From contig NC_086034.1 in NCBI RefSeq assembly GCF_036323735.1, positions 45,294,439-45,358,438 on the forward strand: DNA of 64,000 bases, in the 5' to 3' direction. The DNA is from Rattus norvegicus (Eukaryota; Chordata; Mammalia; Rodentia; Muridae). The notes under the pieces are model-generated. The model ran no database searches. It was not told the origin of the DNA and saw only the letters and a list, made by a program, of their open reading frames with translations. A program made the translations under genes and the position numbers. Within the stretch, counting starts at the first letter, position 1, and each line of letters begins with the position of its first letter. Shown piece by piece: positions 10,541 to 21,263 of this stretch.

Positions 10541-11701
10541 TTAGTTTCTTGCTTCTTCTAGGGTATAGCTTGCCTCCTTATGTTGGGCTTTACCATTTAT
10601 TATCCTTTGTAGTGCTGGATTTGTAGAAAGATATTGTGTAAATTTGGTTTTGTCATGGAATATCTTGGTTTCTCCATCAATGTTAATTGAGAGTTTTGCT
10701 GGATACAGTAACCTGGGCTGGCATTTGTGTTCTCTTAGGGTCTGTATGACATCAGTCCAGGATCTTCTGGCCTTCATAGTTTCTGGCGAGAAGTCTGGTG
10801 TGATTCTGATAGGTCTCCCTTTATATGTTACTTGACCTTTTTCCCTTACTGCTTTTAATAGTCTTTCTTTATTTTGTGCGTTTGGTGTTTTGACAATTAT
10901 GTGACGGGAGGTGTTTCTTTTCTGGTCCAATCTATTTGGAGTTCTGTAGGCTTCTTGTATGTCTATGGGTATCTCTTTTTTTAGGTTAGGGAAGTTTTCT
11001 TCTATGATTTTGTTGAAGATATTTACTGGTCCTTTGAGCTGGGAGTCTTCACCCTCTTCTATACCTATTATCCTTAGGTTTGATCTTCTCATTGAGTCCT
11101 GGATTTCCTGTATGTTTTGGACCAGTAGCTTTTTCCGCTTTACATTATCTTTGACAGTTGAGTCAATGATTTCTATGGAATCTTCTGCTCCTGAGATTCT
11201 CTCTTCCATCTCTTGTATTCTGTTGGTGAAGCTTGTATCTACAGCTCCTTGTCTCTTCTTTTGGTTTTCTATATCCAGGGTTGTTTCCATGTGTTCTTTC
11301 TTGATTGCTTCTATTTCCATTTTTAATTCCTTCAACTGTTTGATTGTGTTTTCCTGGAATTCTTTCAGGGATTTTTGTGTCTCCTCTCTATGGGCTTCTA
11401 CTTGTTTATTTAAGTTTTCCTGGAATTCTTTCAGGGATTTTTGTGTCTCCTCTCTATGGGCTTCTACTTGTTTATTTATGTTTTCCTGGAATTCTTTCAG
11501 GGATTTTTGCGATTCTTTCAGGCATTTTTGCGATTCCTCTCTGTAGGCTTCTACTTGTTCTCTAAGGGAGTTCTTCATGTCTTTCTTGAAGTCCTCCAGC
11601 ATCATGATCAAATATGATTTTGAAAATAGATCTTGCTTTTCTGGTGTGTTTGGATATTCCATGTTTGTTTTGATGGGAGAATTGGGCTCCGATGGTGCCA
11701 T
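10541..11701 (-). CDS. L1 ORF1 protein (RNA-binding chaperone), intact
   Basis: The 386-codon frame is uninterrupted from ATG (11699-11701) to TAA. ORF1p is a trimeric nucleic-acid chaperone that coats L1 RNA. The N-terminal half is a coiled coil rich in E, K and Q; residues about 50-118 contain in-frame 22-residue repeats (KSLKEFQEN..KQVEAHREET pattern). An RRM-like domain begins near residue 200 (RRSNLRIIGIEEGED). The C-terminal domain has the conserved DFSPETMKARR and LYPAKLSI segments. Length is within the rodent ORF1 range, which varies through this repeat region. The start is the first ATG after the 5' UTR and has no competing in-frame ATG. It is the only intact, recognisable protein-coding frame in the window. 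Expression would depend on the L1 internal promoter. Confidence 0.95.
   Translation of the reverse strand: MAPSEPNSPIKTNMEYPNTPEKQDLFSKSYLIMMLEDFKKDMKNSLREQVEAYREESQKCLKESQKSLKEFQENINKQVEAHREETQKSLKEFQENLNKQVEAHREETQKSLKEFQENTIKQLKELKMEIEAIKKEHMETTLDIENQKKRQGAVDTSFTNRIQEMEERISGAEDSIEIIDSTVKDNVKRKKLLVQNIQEIQDSMRRSNLRIIGIEEGEDSQLKGPVNIFNKIIEENFPNLKKEIPIDIQEAYRTPNRLDQKRNTSRHIIVKTPNAQNKERLLKAVREKGQVTYKGRPIRITPDFSPETMKARRSWTDVIQTLREHKCQPRLLYPAKLSINIDGETKIFHDKTKFTQYLSTNPALQRIINGKAQHKEASYTLEEARN
11351..11548 (-). repeat. 66-bp tandem repeats within L1 ORF1, with a 21-bp sub-repeat
   Basis: ttcctggaattctttcaggg recurs at 11351, 11417 and 11483, an exact 66-bp period (22 codons). The first two units are nearly identical; the third diverges and carries a 21-bp internal duplication (gattctttcaggcatttttg then a similar unit, about 11494-11535), giving the heptad pair ESQKCLK/ESQKSLK. 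Unit sizes are multiples of 7 residues or close to it, preserving reading frame and coiled-coil character. Confidence 0.95.
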
Positions 11702-12469
11702 GTAGTCTTGGTTTCTGTTGCTTGGTTTCCTGCGCTAACCTCTCGCCATCAGATTATCTCTAGTGTTACTTTGTTCTGCTATTTCTGACAGTGGCTAGAC
11801 TGTCCTATAAGCCTGTGTGTCAGGAGTGCTGTAGACCTGTTTTCCTCTCTTTCAGACAGTTATGGGGACAGAGTGTTCTGCTTTCGGGCGTGTAGTTTTT
11901 CCTCTCTACAGGTCTTCAGCTGTTCCTGTGGGCCTGTGTCTTGAGTTCACCAGGCAGCTTTCTTGCAGCAGAAAATTTGGTCTTACCTGTGGTCCCGAGG
12001 CTCAGGTTCGCTCGTGGGGTGCTGCCCACGGGCTCTCTGCAGCGGCAGCAACCAGGAAGACCTGTGCCGCCCCTTCCGGGAGTTTCAGTGCACCAGGGTT
12101 CCAGATGGTCTTTGGCTTTTTCCTCTGGCGTCCGAGATGTGTGTGCAGGGAGCAGTCTCTTCTGGTTTCCCAGGCTTGTCTGCCTCTCTGAAGGTTTAGC
12201 TCTCCCTCCCACGGGATTTGGGTGCAGAGAACTGTTTATCCGGTCTGTTTCTTTCAGGTTCCGGCGGTGTCTCAGGCGCAGAAGTCCTGCCGCTCCTGGG
12301 CCCTCCCCCACGGGAGCCCAGAGGCCTTATACAGTTTCCTCTTGGGCCAGGGATGTGGGCAGGGGTGAGCAGAGTTGGTGGTCTCTTCTGCTCTGCAGCC
12401 TCAGGAGTGCCCACCTGACCAGGCGGTTGGGTCTCTCTCTCACCGGGTCTGGGAGCAGAGAGCTGCTGC
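11702..12469 (-). promoter_or_regulatory. L1 5' UTR with internal promoter
   Basis: A 768-bp GC- and CpG-rich leader, very different in composition from the AT-rich flanks, reading GGCAGCAGCTCTCTGCTCCC from its sense 5' end. L1 5' UTRs carry an internal RNA polymerase II promoter so that the element transcribes its own first base; CpG methylation normally silences it. Because of the low stop-codon density, long open frames appear on both strands (177 codons at 11941-12474 +, 131 codons at 12311-11916 -). I do not annotate these as genes. Confidence 0.85.
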
Positions 12470-12485
12470 CCTAATGTAATTTCTT
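12470..12485. repeat. Target-site duplication of the full-length L1, 5' side
   Basis: cctaatgtaatttctt, a perfect copy of 5922-5937. Confidence 0.95.
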
Positions 12486-12888
12486 AATCTATTAGTATTT
12501 TCTTATTTTTTTAAACATGCTTCCTCTGGTATCTATGTTACTTGTTCTAGGCATCATTGTGCAACTATAGTGTTCTATTCATTTGCTTATTGGTCATATT
12601 TGGTTTGTGGTAGTATCTTTATTCAAAGTAAATCATGGATTGTATTGTAAGGGAAGCATATACTACCACTGAGATTTGAATGCTTTGTGTAGATCCTTTG
12701 TAAGCAAGGAATACGTCTTAGCTCTATAAATGTAGGCAGTGTGGTTTAGGACTTAATAAGATTTGAGGATGGCAAGATGGATGTTTGAGTAAATGTGCTT
12801 GTTACCAAGCTTCATAATCCGTACATGATCTCAAGAATCTAAATGGTGGAATGACTGAACCAGCTACTAAACTGTCTTTTCATAGACG

Positions 12889-12947
<59 letters not shown>

Positions 12948-13617
12948 ACAAGAGAAGAAAATTAAAAACAAAACAAAATTTGAAGTTGGAAACATGTTGT
13001 CCTGGACAGCTTACTTCATCTTTTCTGTAAATTAGACTGATATGTAAAGTCACAAGCATTTACCATGTAAAGTATATTTTTAAATACAGATGCATTTTAA
13101 TATGACTAACTGTAGCTAATATGTGTCACTTTACTGAATTCTTTTCTTTTCAGGTGAAAAGGCTTCATGGCTATTCCTGTAGATGCTTTCAGAAATACTG
13201 TTAAATGTGACCATCATGTTTTACAGTAAATCTCTTGGAATTCCTTTTGTTTGAAATTATAAATGTAATCGATCATTAGTTCCCTTTCTTCTCAGCAATC
13301 ATAGCCTTTGTATGGCAAACAGCATTCTGTAGTATGATTCCAGAAAACTATTTCAGTTTCTATACATATGTGAAATTATGTGTAATTTGTTTTTGTTATG
13401 CTGGTTTATTTCACTTAGCACAATATGCTGGATGATCCAGGTCATCCTTTAGAATTTAGTTCCTTATTTGGCAGATAGGTAATAATACTTCACAACTTAC
13501 ATGACCATTTAAAAGAAATATAAATGTACTTTGCAAAGTGTAGGATGATTTGAAAATGTGAGTTACTTATGCTGTTGGTACAATGAAATAAAACTTGTAT
13601 TGACACAATACAACCTG
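12486..13617. other. Unique AT-rich sequence with a CA repeat
   Basis: No gene or recognisable transposon apart from the CA microsatellite at 12894-12942. Confidence 0.55.
12894..12942. repeat. CA microsatellite
   Basis: About 24 uninterrupted CA units. Confidence 0.97.
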
Positions 13618-13619
13618 TT

Positions 13620-13706
13620 GCTAGGGATATAGCTCAGTTGGTAAAGTTACTGCCCAGCACACACAACGTCTTGCATTTTATCCACGGCATCATAATAAGA
13701 AAACAA
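13620..13706 (+). mobile_element. Old ID-like (tRNA-derived) SINE
   Basis: gctagggatatagctcagtt followed by ggtaaag..actgcccagca matches the ID/BC1 body (A-box tagctcagttgg), with an eroded B-box region (cttgcattttatccacggca) and an A-rich end. It is much more diverged than the ID copy at 49163, so considerably older. Confidence 0.55.
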
Positions 13707-13717
13707 AAAGTTATCTT

Positions 13718-14103
13718 TGATTGTTTGCTCAACATACCTGGGAAGAGGGACTCTCGACTGAGGAATTACCTCGAGTAGTTTACTCCGTGAGCATGTGTGA
13801 GACATTTCTTGATTGTTGATTGATGATGGTAGACCCAGCCCGCTGTAAGCAGCACAATCCCTGGACAGTGAGGCCTGAGCTGTTTAAGAAAGACAGTTAA
13901 GCAAACCAGGGGGAGGAAGTCAGCAAGCAACACTCCCCTAGTCTCTGCTTTAGTTCTTCCTTCAAAGTTTCTGCTTTAGCTCCTTCCCTGACTTCCCAGT
14001 GATCTCCTGTGACATGGAAGTTGAGGCAAATAACTCTTCTTCTCCCCCCAAGTCATTCTGGGTGAAGGCATTTATGACAGTAGTGGAAAGAAAACAAGAA
14101 TTC
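13718..14103 (+). mobile_element. MaLR-type (MT-like) LTR, degenerate, copy 1
   Basis: The phrases acctgggaagaggg, ttcttgattgttgattgatg, cccagcccgctgtaagcagc, ctctgctttagttcttcc and the end gacagtagtggaaagaaaac follow the rodent MaLR LTR pattern also seen at 14682-15077. The 5' end is eroded. Confidence 0.65.
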
Positions 14104-14681
14104 TTCCTAACAGCAGGGATTTCTTTCCTACATCTTGTTTTCCCACTGCCTTCTTATTCTCTCTTATTTTTTTATTCTACTATTCCATTTGTTGTCTCAT
14201 AGCATATTTCATACTTTTCTGGATATAAACAATGAGTATGTGACTTCTGTATGCGATCCCATTAGAAGACCATCAGATGATTAAAGGCCTTGCAAGTGTA
14301 AAAAAATACATCAGAGCATGTGGAAAATGCAAAGGTGTATTACTAAGGCTTCTTTGAAATATTTTACTCTTGAGTTCCAAATACTAAAGATACTTTCCCT
14401 ATTTCTAGCAGTATCCCTCATTTGTATGATTTTCTACAGTGTTTTCTTTAGCATTAGCAAAATATTTTTTACAGCTTCTTTGTGATTGATATTTTTCCTA
14501 TACCAAAACTTTTCATAGTAAGGGATGTGTAATGTTTCATGCCTGAGCTGTGTGAATTGGAATGCAATGATCAGGTCTCATTTTTTTTTCTTCAGTATTT
14601 CATCCTCTGCCCTTCACCCCTGACACTGGTCTATTTATTGAATGCCATTCTGTCCTTTCTCAAGGCAACAGAATTTCTGAG
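14104..14681. other. Spacer between two MaLR LTRs
   Basis: AT- and pyrimidine-rich sequence with no frame resembling gag or pol. It could be a decayed remnant of MaLR internal sequence or unrelated DNA; nothing in it decides. Confidence 0.5.
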
Positions 14682-15077
14682 CTGGTTGGTTTTTATTTCA
14701 ACTTAATATCTCATACAGACACCTGGGAAGAGGAAACATTAATTGAGGGAATTTCCCAGATTAGATTGCTCTGTTACTATGTCTCTAAGAAATTGTCTTG
14801 ATTGGTAATTGATGTAGGTAAAACTACCCCACTGTGGGCAGCACCATCCCTAGGCAGGTGGACCTGGACTGTTAAAAATGTTAACTGATCATGAGTTAGT
14901 AAGCAGTATTCCTTCATGGTTTCTGCTTTAGTTCCTGATTGCGCACCTGCTGTCCTTTCCCGCAATGATGGCATGTGTCCTAGATACATAAGCCGAATAG
15001 ACTCTTTCCTTGCAAATTTGCCCCGTGACTCCTTTTTGGGTCATGGTATTCATCACAGTAATAGAAGGCAAAACATA
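14682..15077 (+). mobile_element. MaLR-type (MT-like) LTR, copy 2
   Basis: It opens tggttggtttttatttcaac and contains cacctgggaagagg, cttgattggtaattgatgta, ccccactgtgggcagcacca, ggcaggtggacctgg, and the end ggtcatggtattcatcacag then taatagaaggcaaa. Same orientation as copy 1 but clearly diverged from it. Confidence 0.7.
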
Positions 15078-16245
15078 AGAATTTCTTAGAAAATTATGAA
15101 TGAACTCCTTTCATTCTTTGAATGAAACTCACCTCTTTGTAGAAAAATACCCATCAAAAACAAAAACCAAAATGAGCCAGTTAACTCAGGGCTCAAGAGC
15201 CAAACTACAGAACACTTATTCCTCCAAAGTGTATTAATTCTCCAGGCATCTCGGTCTTTTGTTTCATTGTATTTTTTTCCCTGAGATAATAGTTTAACTT
15301 TTTTTTTGTTTTACAATATGCCCAAATGAATTGTTTTAAGAAAAAGGAATACTTGTCCATATGGTAAAGTGTCTCAGAGATCATAAATGTATACTGCTCA
15401 GTATACTTTTCACTCTACTTGGCTGTGATTTTGTGTTTTAATTATTATGACTTGTTGTTTTATAAATAAAACAATAACTCACAAGTGATTCTACTTCCTG
15501 GGGTTGCTAGACAGCTGTAATGAGTTGACAGGTGCACTGTGCTTGGTATCAAATAATGAAAAAAGAAGTAAAATTAACATTCTTTACACAAAAGACAATT
15601 TTAACATTGAGAATGTAGAGATGCATTATCATTTAATGTTGTATAGTAAACTACCCCCAAACATTAAAATTTAAACCACAAAATGTGTCCTGTTTACAGT
15701 TTCTGTAAACTGGTGGTCAAGTTGTGTTACCTATATCCTTTGTTTTGAGATGGTTTCAAAACTGTCCAATGTGCTCTTGGCTGTGGGTATAGTCACTCCC
15801 ATTCTGATGGTAGAGGGTCAGTTTTACAGTCACCTCTATGACTATTGACAGTTCTCAGTTCCTCATAGCCTGTTGGTTAGAGACTCATTTTCACGTCCTG
15901 TTGATCTGTTTATAGGACTACTAAAACCTGGAACCCACTTCCTTCAGAGTGAGGGGATGAAGAAAAGAAGAAAAGTCACTAAAATAGAAGCCATCAATTT
16001 TTATAAGGAAATGATGCTGCATCACTTTTCTAGTATTCTTCTCCTTAGAATCACATTACTAGGTCTTGGATATTTGAAGTTGGTTGAGGAAGGATTTAAA
16101 ATATAGGTCTAAATATCAGGAGGAGGGTTTCATTAGAGAGTATGGTAAGAAATGCAAGTGTGGAGACAAATACATTTTTAGTGCGTGAATGATAAATGGA
16201 TAGCACGTAATTTACTTTGCCTAATTGAGAAGCAGAGGCTCCTTG
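15078..16245. other. Unique AT-rich sequence, no gene seen
   Basis: No recognisable repeat or exon. The 77-codon frame at 15873-16106 (+) has no recognisable domain. Confidence 0.5.
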
Positions 16246-16591
16246 TGGTGATTTGAAAGAATATGGCCCCATGGGTTCACACTGAGTGGCACTATTAGAA
16301 GATGTGGCCCTGTTGGAGGGAGTTTGTCACTAGGGATGGGCTTTGAGATCTCAGATGCTTAAGCTGGGCCAGTGACTCGGTTTCTCTTCTTATTTTCTGT
16401 GGATCCAGATGCAGAACTCTCAGTTCCTTCTCCAGCACCATGTCCGCCCGTGTGCCCCACGCTTCCCATCATGATGATAATGGACTAAACCTCTGAACTG
16501 TAAGCCACCTCCAATAAAATGTTTTCCTTTGTAAGAGTTCCCATAGTCATTCATGCAATGTCTATTCACAGAAATAAAACCCTAAGATACA
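16246..16591 (+). mobile_element. ORR1-like MaLR solo LTR
   Basis: A ~346-bp unit from TGGTGATTTGAA to CCTAAGATACA. Diagnostic segments: gagtggcactattagaagat then gtggccctgttggaggg, gatgcagaactctcagttcc, ccagcaccatgtccgcccgt, gatgataatggactaaacct and two polyadenylation-type motifs (caataaaatg, aaataaaac). This is the general ORR1 LTR plan (ERVL-MaLR). TG...CA termini are present; no clear 5-bp TSD is visible. No internal region adjoins it. Confidence 0.8.
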
Positions 16592-17769
16592 TGGAGATCC
16601 CCAAGTGGAGATTTTAAATAAACTTTTCTGTTAATTCATTGTTTGCCTTTGAGAAATATACTAAGACCAGTAATGTTAAAGGTTTTAAGAATGCCCCAAC
16701 TCTGGCTGGAGAGAAGACTAAGCCGTTAAAGGCTAGGCTCACAACCAAAAATATAAAAATGTCCTAACTCTAGACACTTTTTTCCTACTTCTATGTGTGG
16801 TTTGTTCTTATTGTTTACTTTGTCCCCTGCTTTGATTTGTGGATTTGCCACAGTGAATTTAGTTATGAATATGACTTTTTGAGAGAGATGTCAGAGAAGT
16901 CAAACATAATAGTTTCTTTGTCTCCCAGGCCCATGCTGAAATATGTGGATACGCAGCATGTTTCATTCCACAAGGAAATGGAGAACTGGTATTTTTAAGG
17001 CAATGGATGCTATGCTTTATTTAGTCATGAAGCATCTAGTTATATTATTTTACTAAGATAGATTTAATCAAATACACATAATTGAGGTTTCTGTTGCCAA
17101 ATTATTTGTGTGGACGTAGAAAAGTCTCCTTGAACCACATGCTTTATGTGATCTACTTCTGAAATGTATTTGGAAGAGAAAACCTTTTTTTCCCCTCTGC
17201 AGTGCTTTTCAATTAGAATTCCTGTGCTTATATCTTGCCTGACCCCCTTTAAAACCTTAATTTAAATGAAAAGAAACGAATTCAACATTCTTGCAAGGTG
17301 CATTCTAGCTGTAACATTCTTCAGTCTTGTGTTTCAGAAAACCTGCTCAGGTGTTGTGAATTCTAATGAGAATGACAATGAACTCTTGGTCTCCAAGAAT
17401 TCGAACTGTGAGTCACACTATCCTTACCTCATTACAACAACAACACAATTACGTCTCTGAATTTCTTCTGATGATCAGAGAAAGTAGAGAAATAGATGCA
17501 GAAGAGACTTATTAGTTAAATTAATTTTTAAACTATATAGTGAATAAATATTTGCTCAAAGAAGGGATAATTCCTATCATCTCATCAGACTCTCTAGCTT
17601 AGCTGCCTATTTTAATTTTTTTCACATGATTTCAATTCTGATCTTGTACTATGAAATCCTCTTTCTCTCCCTCATTGACCTCTTGTACTCTCCTTATGTA
17701 CCTGCCGTATCTCTCCATCTAGAAAGAGAAAGCAAAATTGAAAATTTTCTTTGACTTTACCTGCAGAGG
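16592..17769. other. Unique AT-rich sequence, no gene seen
   Basis: Open frames at 16795-16998 and 17266-17460 (+) are short and have no recognisable features. Confidence 0.5.
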
Positions 17770-18330
17770 ATTTTCAATCCAGCAACATGGTGCCTCTGGC
17801 AAGGAATTGCAGCTGAAGACCTTCTAGGCCTGTGTGATCCAGCTAGAATGACACACCTTTAATTGCTCTGGTGGAAATACAGACACTCCTTTAGCATACA
17901 CCTTTAATCTCAAACAATGAAGGGAAGGTTAGCTTGTAGAAGGAAGCTGCCATATTTGAAAGTTACATCTAATTGGAAGGTAGTTGAGTGAGTGGAGTGA
18001 AGTTGAGTTCAGTTCATTTCAGTGAGTCAGTGCAGTGGAATTGTGTTCATGCAATTCAGTGTAGGTCAGCTGAGGCAGTTGAAGCCAGAGAATAAGAAGG
18101 AGCCAGAAGATTAGTACAAATTGCTAGAGTTAGTTTGAAGCTAAGCAGAGAAATTTACTGAGAAGTTGAGAGAAGCAAGATTGAATCAGTCATCTTGGAG
18201 AGGCATTTGAGCCAGAACAGCTGAATTGGACAGGTCAGCCAGAGTTCAAAAAGAACTAGAAAGAATGAGCTTATGTAGCAGTAAGCCACAAGATGACAAA
18301 TAAATATATTAGGCAAATAAAAGTTACTTT
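17770..18330 (+). mobile_element. Unclassified LTR-like interspersed repeat
   Basis: A GA-rich stretch with short internal repeats built on agttgagt and agttcagt (about 17985-18030), then gaagccagag, gattgaatcagtc, gagaggcatttgagccagaa and a terminal pair of aataaa motifs (18299, 18317). This texture is seen in rodent ERVK-type LTRs, but I cannot name the family and the ends are not defined by a TSD. Confidence 0.4.
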
Positions 18331-18761
18331 TACACATACCATTTCCTCAGTAAACAGGTCTGGAATCATCTTTTTAACCACCAGAAATAATTTTCAGCCC
18401 TCAATACTTGTATTGTCCACTCTTATTTCTAAGTTTCAGGAAGCAGCCTCCGACTTTAGCTCTTACAAAGTGACCAACATACTGCACAATCCCATGAAAT
18501 CGTACAATAGCACAAGTGATGATATTGACTAGGTTTTTGACTTACTTAAAAGTTACTGATATTTACTAAGGGTCTCTGTAGATCCTCATTTGTAGATCTA
18601 TATTTGAAGAACTCATTGTCGAAATGTTGTTGTTAGCTTGAGAAATGCTCTCTCATATGCACTTTAAATGCTCACTGTAGTTTGTCTTCCTCTTGCTTCT
18701 GCCTCACTGGTACTGAGTGAGAGAATTGCAATATTGTGCACGGCTACCCTGACTTTCTTTA
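18331..18761. other. Unique sequence, nothing seen
   Basis: No recognisable repeat or coding signal. Confidence 0.5.
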
Positions 18762-18984
18762 TTTAAAAAAATCTTTGTATGTGTATAGGATGTTTTGTGT
18801 ACATGAATGCCAATGCATCATGTGCATGCGGTGCCTTTGGATGCCTAAAGAGGACACTGAATCTCCTAGGAGGGACTGGAGTTATACTTGGGAGCCAACA
18901 TGTTGGTTTTTGGAATTGAACCTGCAGCCTCTGGAAGAACAACAAGTGTTCTTAACTGCTGTGCAATCTCTTGAAATCCTACTG
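18762..18984 (-). mobile_element. B3-like SINE, reverse orientation
   Basis: Plus-strand reading shows the inverted B3 pattern: tttatttaaaaaaatctttg then a TG-rich body, ggtgcctttggatgcctaaa, ggactggagttatac, ggaattgaacctgcagcctc, tggaagaacaacaagtgttc and cttaactgctgtgcaatctc. About a quarter of positions appear changed, so it is old. Confidence 0.7.
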
Positions 18985-20346
18985 TTGCATTCTTGATGCA
19001 GATTTTAATCATCATTCTTTCTTTTTCAGTTATTTTTTGTACTTTTAATATATCCCCTTCATTATCTTAAATATTCTACCAAGGGTCTTCTTTTCTATCT
19101 CTATAATCTTTTCTTATTGTTAGCATATCTACTATCTAAGCTCTAAACAACTTTCCACTATTTTCTTTCCTTGTGATTATATTGAACCAGGCAAATATAC
19201 TGCCTTTGAGATACCTTCTTCAGTTTAATTTCTAAGTCTCATCTCTCTTTTGAATTTAATTCACATTTAGGGAAATGTTGATATTAAATATTTGTAGGAT
19301 ATACTGATTAGCAAATAAAATATCAAAAGAAAAATTTCTAAAATTTAGTTATTTGTAAAACAGACCGCTTTTGAATAGAACCAAGTATTTTTGAACAAAC
19401 CCAACTGGTAATTTCAAAGAAATCTAAGAGAAACACAGCTCTCATAGCACCAATGAAACAGGTTTAAAATTTATATTCTATGACTGACAGCATAAAAGTG
19501 GTTGTATGAGAAAGCTCTTGTCACCCACCCAGAAGCAATAGCTCTCATTGTTTCTGGCTTCATACGAAGACAATACCAAATCAAGAAGCTTCCCACTTGG
19601 GATTCATGTGTGGAGTCCAGAATGTCTCAATACCGATTCTTGCTCAAGTTGCAATTCTGCTCTGTCTGCTGCATCATCTAAATGGATGATCGTCTGCTCC
19701 TCACAAAACTTAACTTCCAGTAATCTTGAATGGCTTTCTTATTTTCAGACCTTTAATGACATATAGAACTATAGATAAAAGATAGTTACAAGAGACACAT
19801 TTTTTTTTTAAAAAATTTCAAGCTTCTGTGATCCAGGAAGAAACCCTGGCAGGGGACATTTGAATGAGGCAGTTCATGTATTTGTCAAAGTCTTTGTTCA
19901 GTCTGTAACTGTACACTTCCTGCTTCCATTCTTAAAGTTCTGTAGAACAGTGATATGTACAGAAAAGGCTCATACTTCTCCTTATGATGCTTTCTTATAG
20001 AAACAATAGTCCATGCTCTCCTCAGAAAGCCCCAAATTCTCACTGATCTATTCACCTTTTACTGGGCGAGAGCCATTCCTTTTGCTTTCTTGTTTTTAGA
20101 ACATTAAAATGTTGAGAGTTTCTGGGAAGTTGAAGATTCTATGCAGAGACAGAGGCATCAGGGAGAATAGATAGTATATATTAAAAACAACAATGTATGT
20201 ATTAGTAGTTTCTATAATTTTATTAGTCTGCAACTTGCACAATGCATAAATGGCATTTATAACTTACTCCTTCTCCACTTTTCTTAGTGTGCCCCAGAGA
20301 ACAAAATAGAATCAATACACTTATAAAGTCTCCCTCCTTCCCTCCC

Positions 20347-20379
<33 letters not shown>

Positions 20380-20420
20380 CGTGTGTGTGTGTATGTGTAT
20401 ATGTATGTATGTGTGTGTGT

Positions 20421-20479
<59 letters not shown>
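20347..20479. repeat. Compound GT/GA microsatellite
   Basis: A GT tract with a few GTAT interruptions (20347-20421) passes directly into a GA tract (20421-20479), about 130 bp in all. The purine-only half can form triplex (H-DNA). Confidence 0.95.
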
Positions 20480-20481
<2 letters not shown>

Positions 20482-21223
20482 CTATAAGTAAAAGGTTCAC
20501 GGAATTATGAATCTGCAGTATTTATGGATCTGCGAATAGCAAATTAGATACCCTGAAGTCTAAATTCCAGGCAACTCAGTAACAAATGTTTTATTTAAAA
20601 ATCTGGTGATATCAAGAAATTCTGTTTCTGACTGAATCCAATGCCTCTTAAGACCAGTTTTCCATCTTGAGTATTCAAGTGGGAGGAAGTCTTCTTTATT
20701 ACAAAGAAAGCCAATGTTTAACACTTTTTAAGGATCAGAATTTAACCAGAGGAAAACCAGAACCATCTATACTAGAGAAAGCAAAAAGATCACTCAATGC
20801 AATAATTAAATATTAATCTTACAGCTTCATAGGGTTACTCAAAATAATTCTCTATAAGGTATCTGAATACCTTATGGCACAGTCAGTCCGTAAGTGTAAC
20901 CATCACATTGGATTTTCTAGATTCATCTTCTCACTGATAATATAAAGTAAGGCAAGGTTCCTCACCATAGGAAAACAAGAGTAACTTTCCCCTCACTGCT
21001 TGGGGCATGTAGAGCTGAAGACCTTTCCAAAGACTTCTTTTGAAACTTTAATGTTTTAAGTTACCATACAAAACCATGAGATTCCTGATGGCATTTTCAT
21101 TCATGTGTCACTGTACGTTGTTCCTATTTGCTTCACAGACTCTTTTCTCACTGTCCTCCTACCTCTCTCTGACCTCTTGAGCTAATTGCCTTTCTTTTCT
21201 TACTTAGTCATAGTATGACATTT

Positions 21224-21224
<1 letters not shown>

Positions 21225-21263
<39 letters not shown>
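21225..21263. repeat. CA microsatellite
   Basis: About 19 CA units with one AA interruption; a small second CA patch lies at about 21339-21355. Confidence 0.95.

Larger units (their letters stand above)
5938..12469 (-). mobile_element. Full-length rat LINE-1 (L1_Rn type), ORF1 intact, ORF2 broken
   Basis: This ~6.5-kb autonomous non-LTR retrotransposon lies in reverse orientation. In sense order it has a GC-rich 5' UTR (12469-11702), ORF1 (11701-10541), a 59-bp inter-ORF spacer, ORF2 (10481-6655), a 3' UTR (6654-5948) with a strongly G-rich polypurine tract, and a short A tail preceded by AATAAA. A perfect 16-bp TSD shows the insertion boundaries and suggests a fairly recent event. ORF1 is fully open, but ORF2 has four in-frame stops and one frameshift, so the copy is not autonomous. 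Whether it is transcribed cannot be told from sequence. Confidence 0.97.

Noticed and set aside
10959..11546. 195-codon plus-strand frame with repeats
   Set aside because: Mirror of the ORF1 coiled coil; its repeats are the 66-bp ORF1 repeats read from the other strand.
11351..11548. A CRISPR-like array of regularly spaced repeats
   Set aside because: The units are directly abutting, in frame within L1 ORF1, and have no unique spacers; the host is a mammal.
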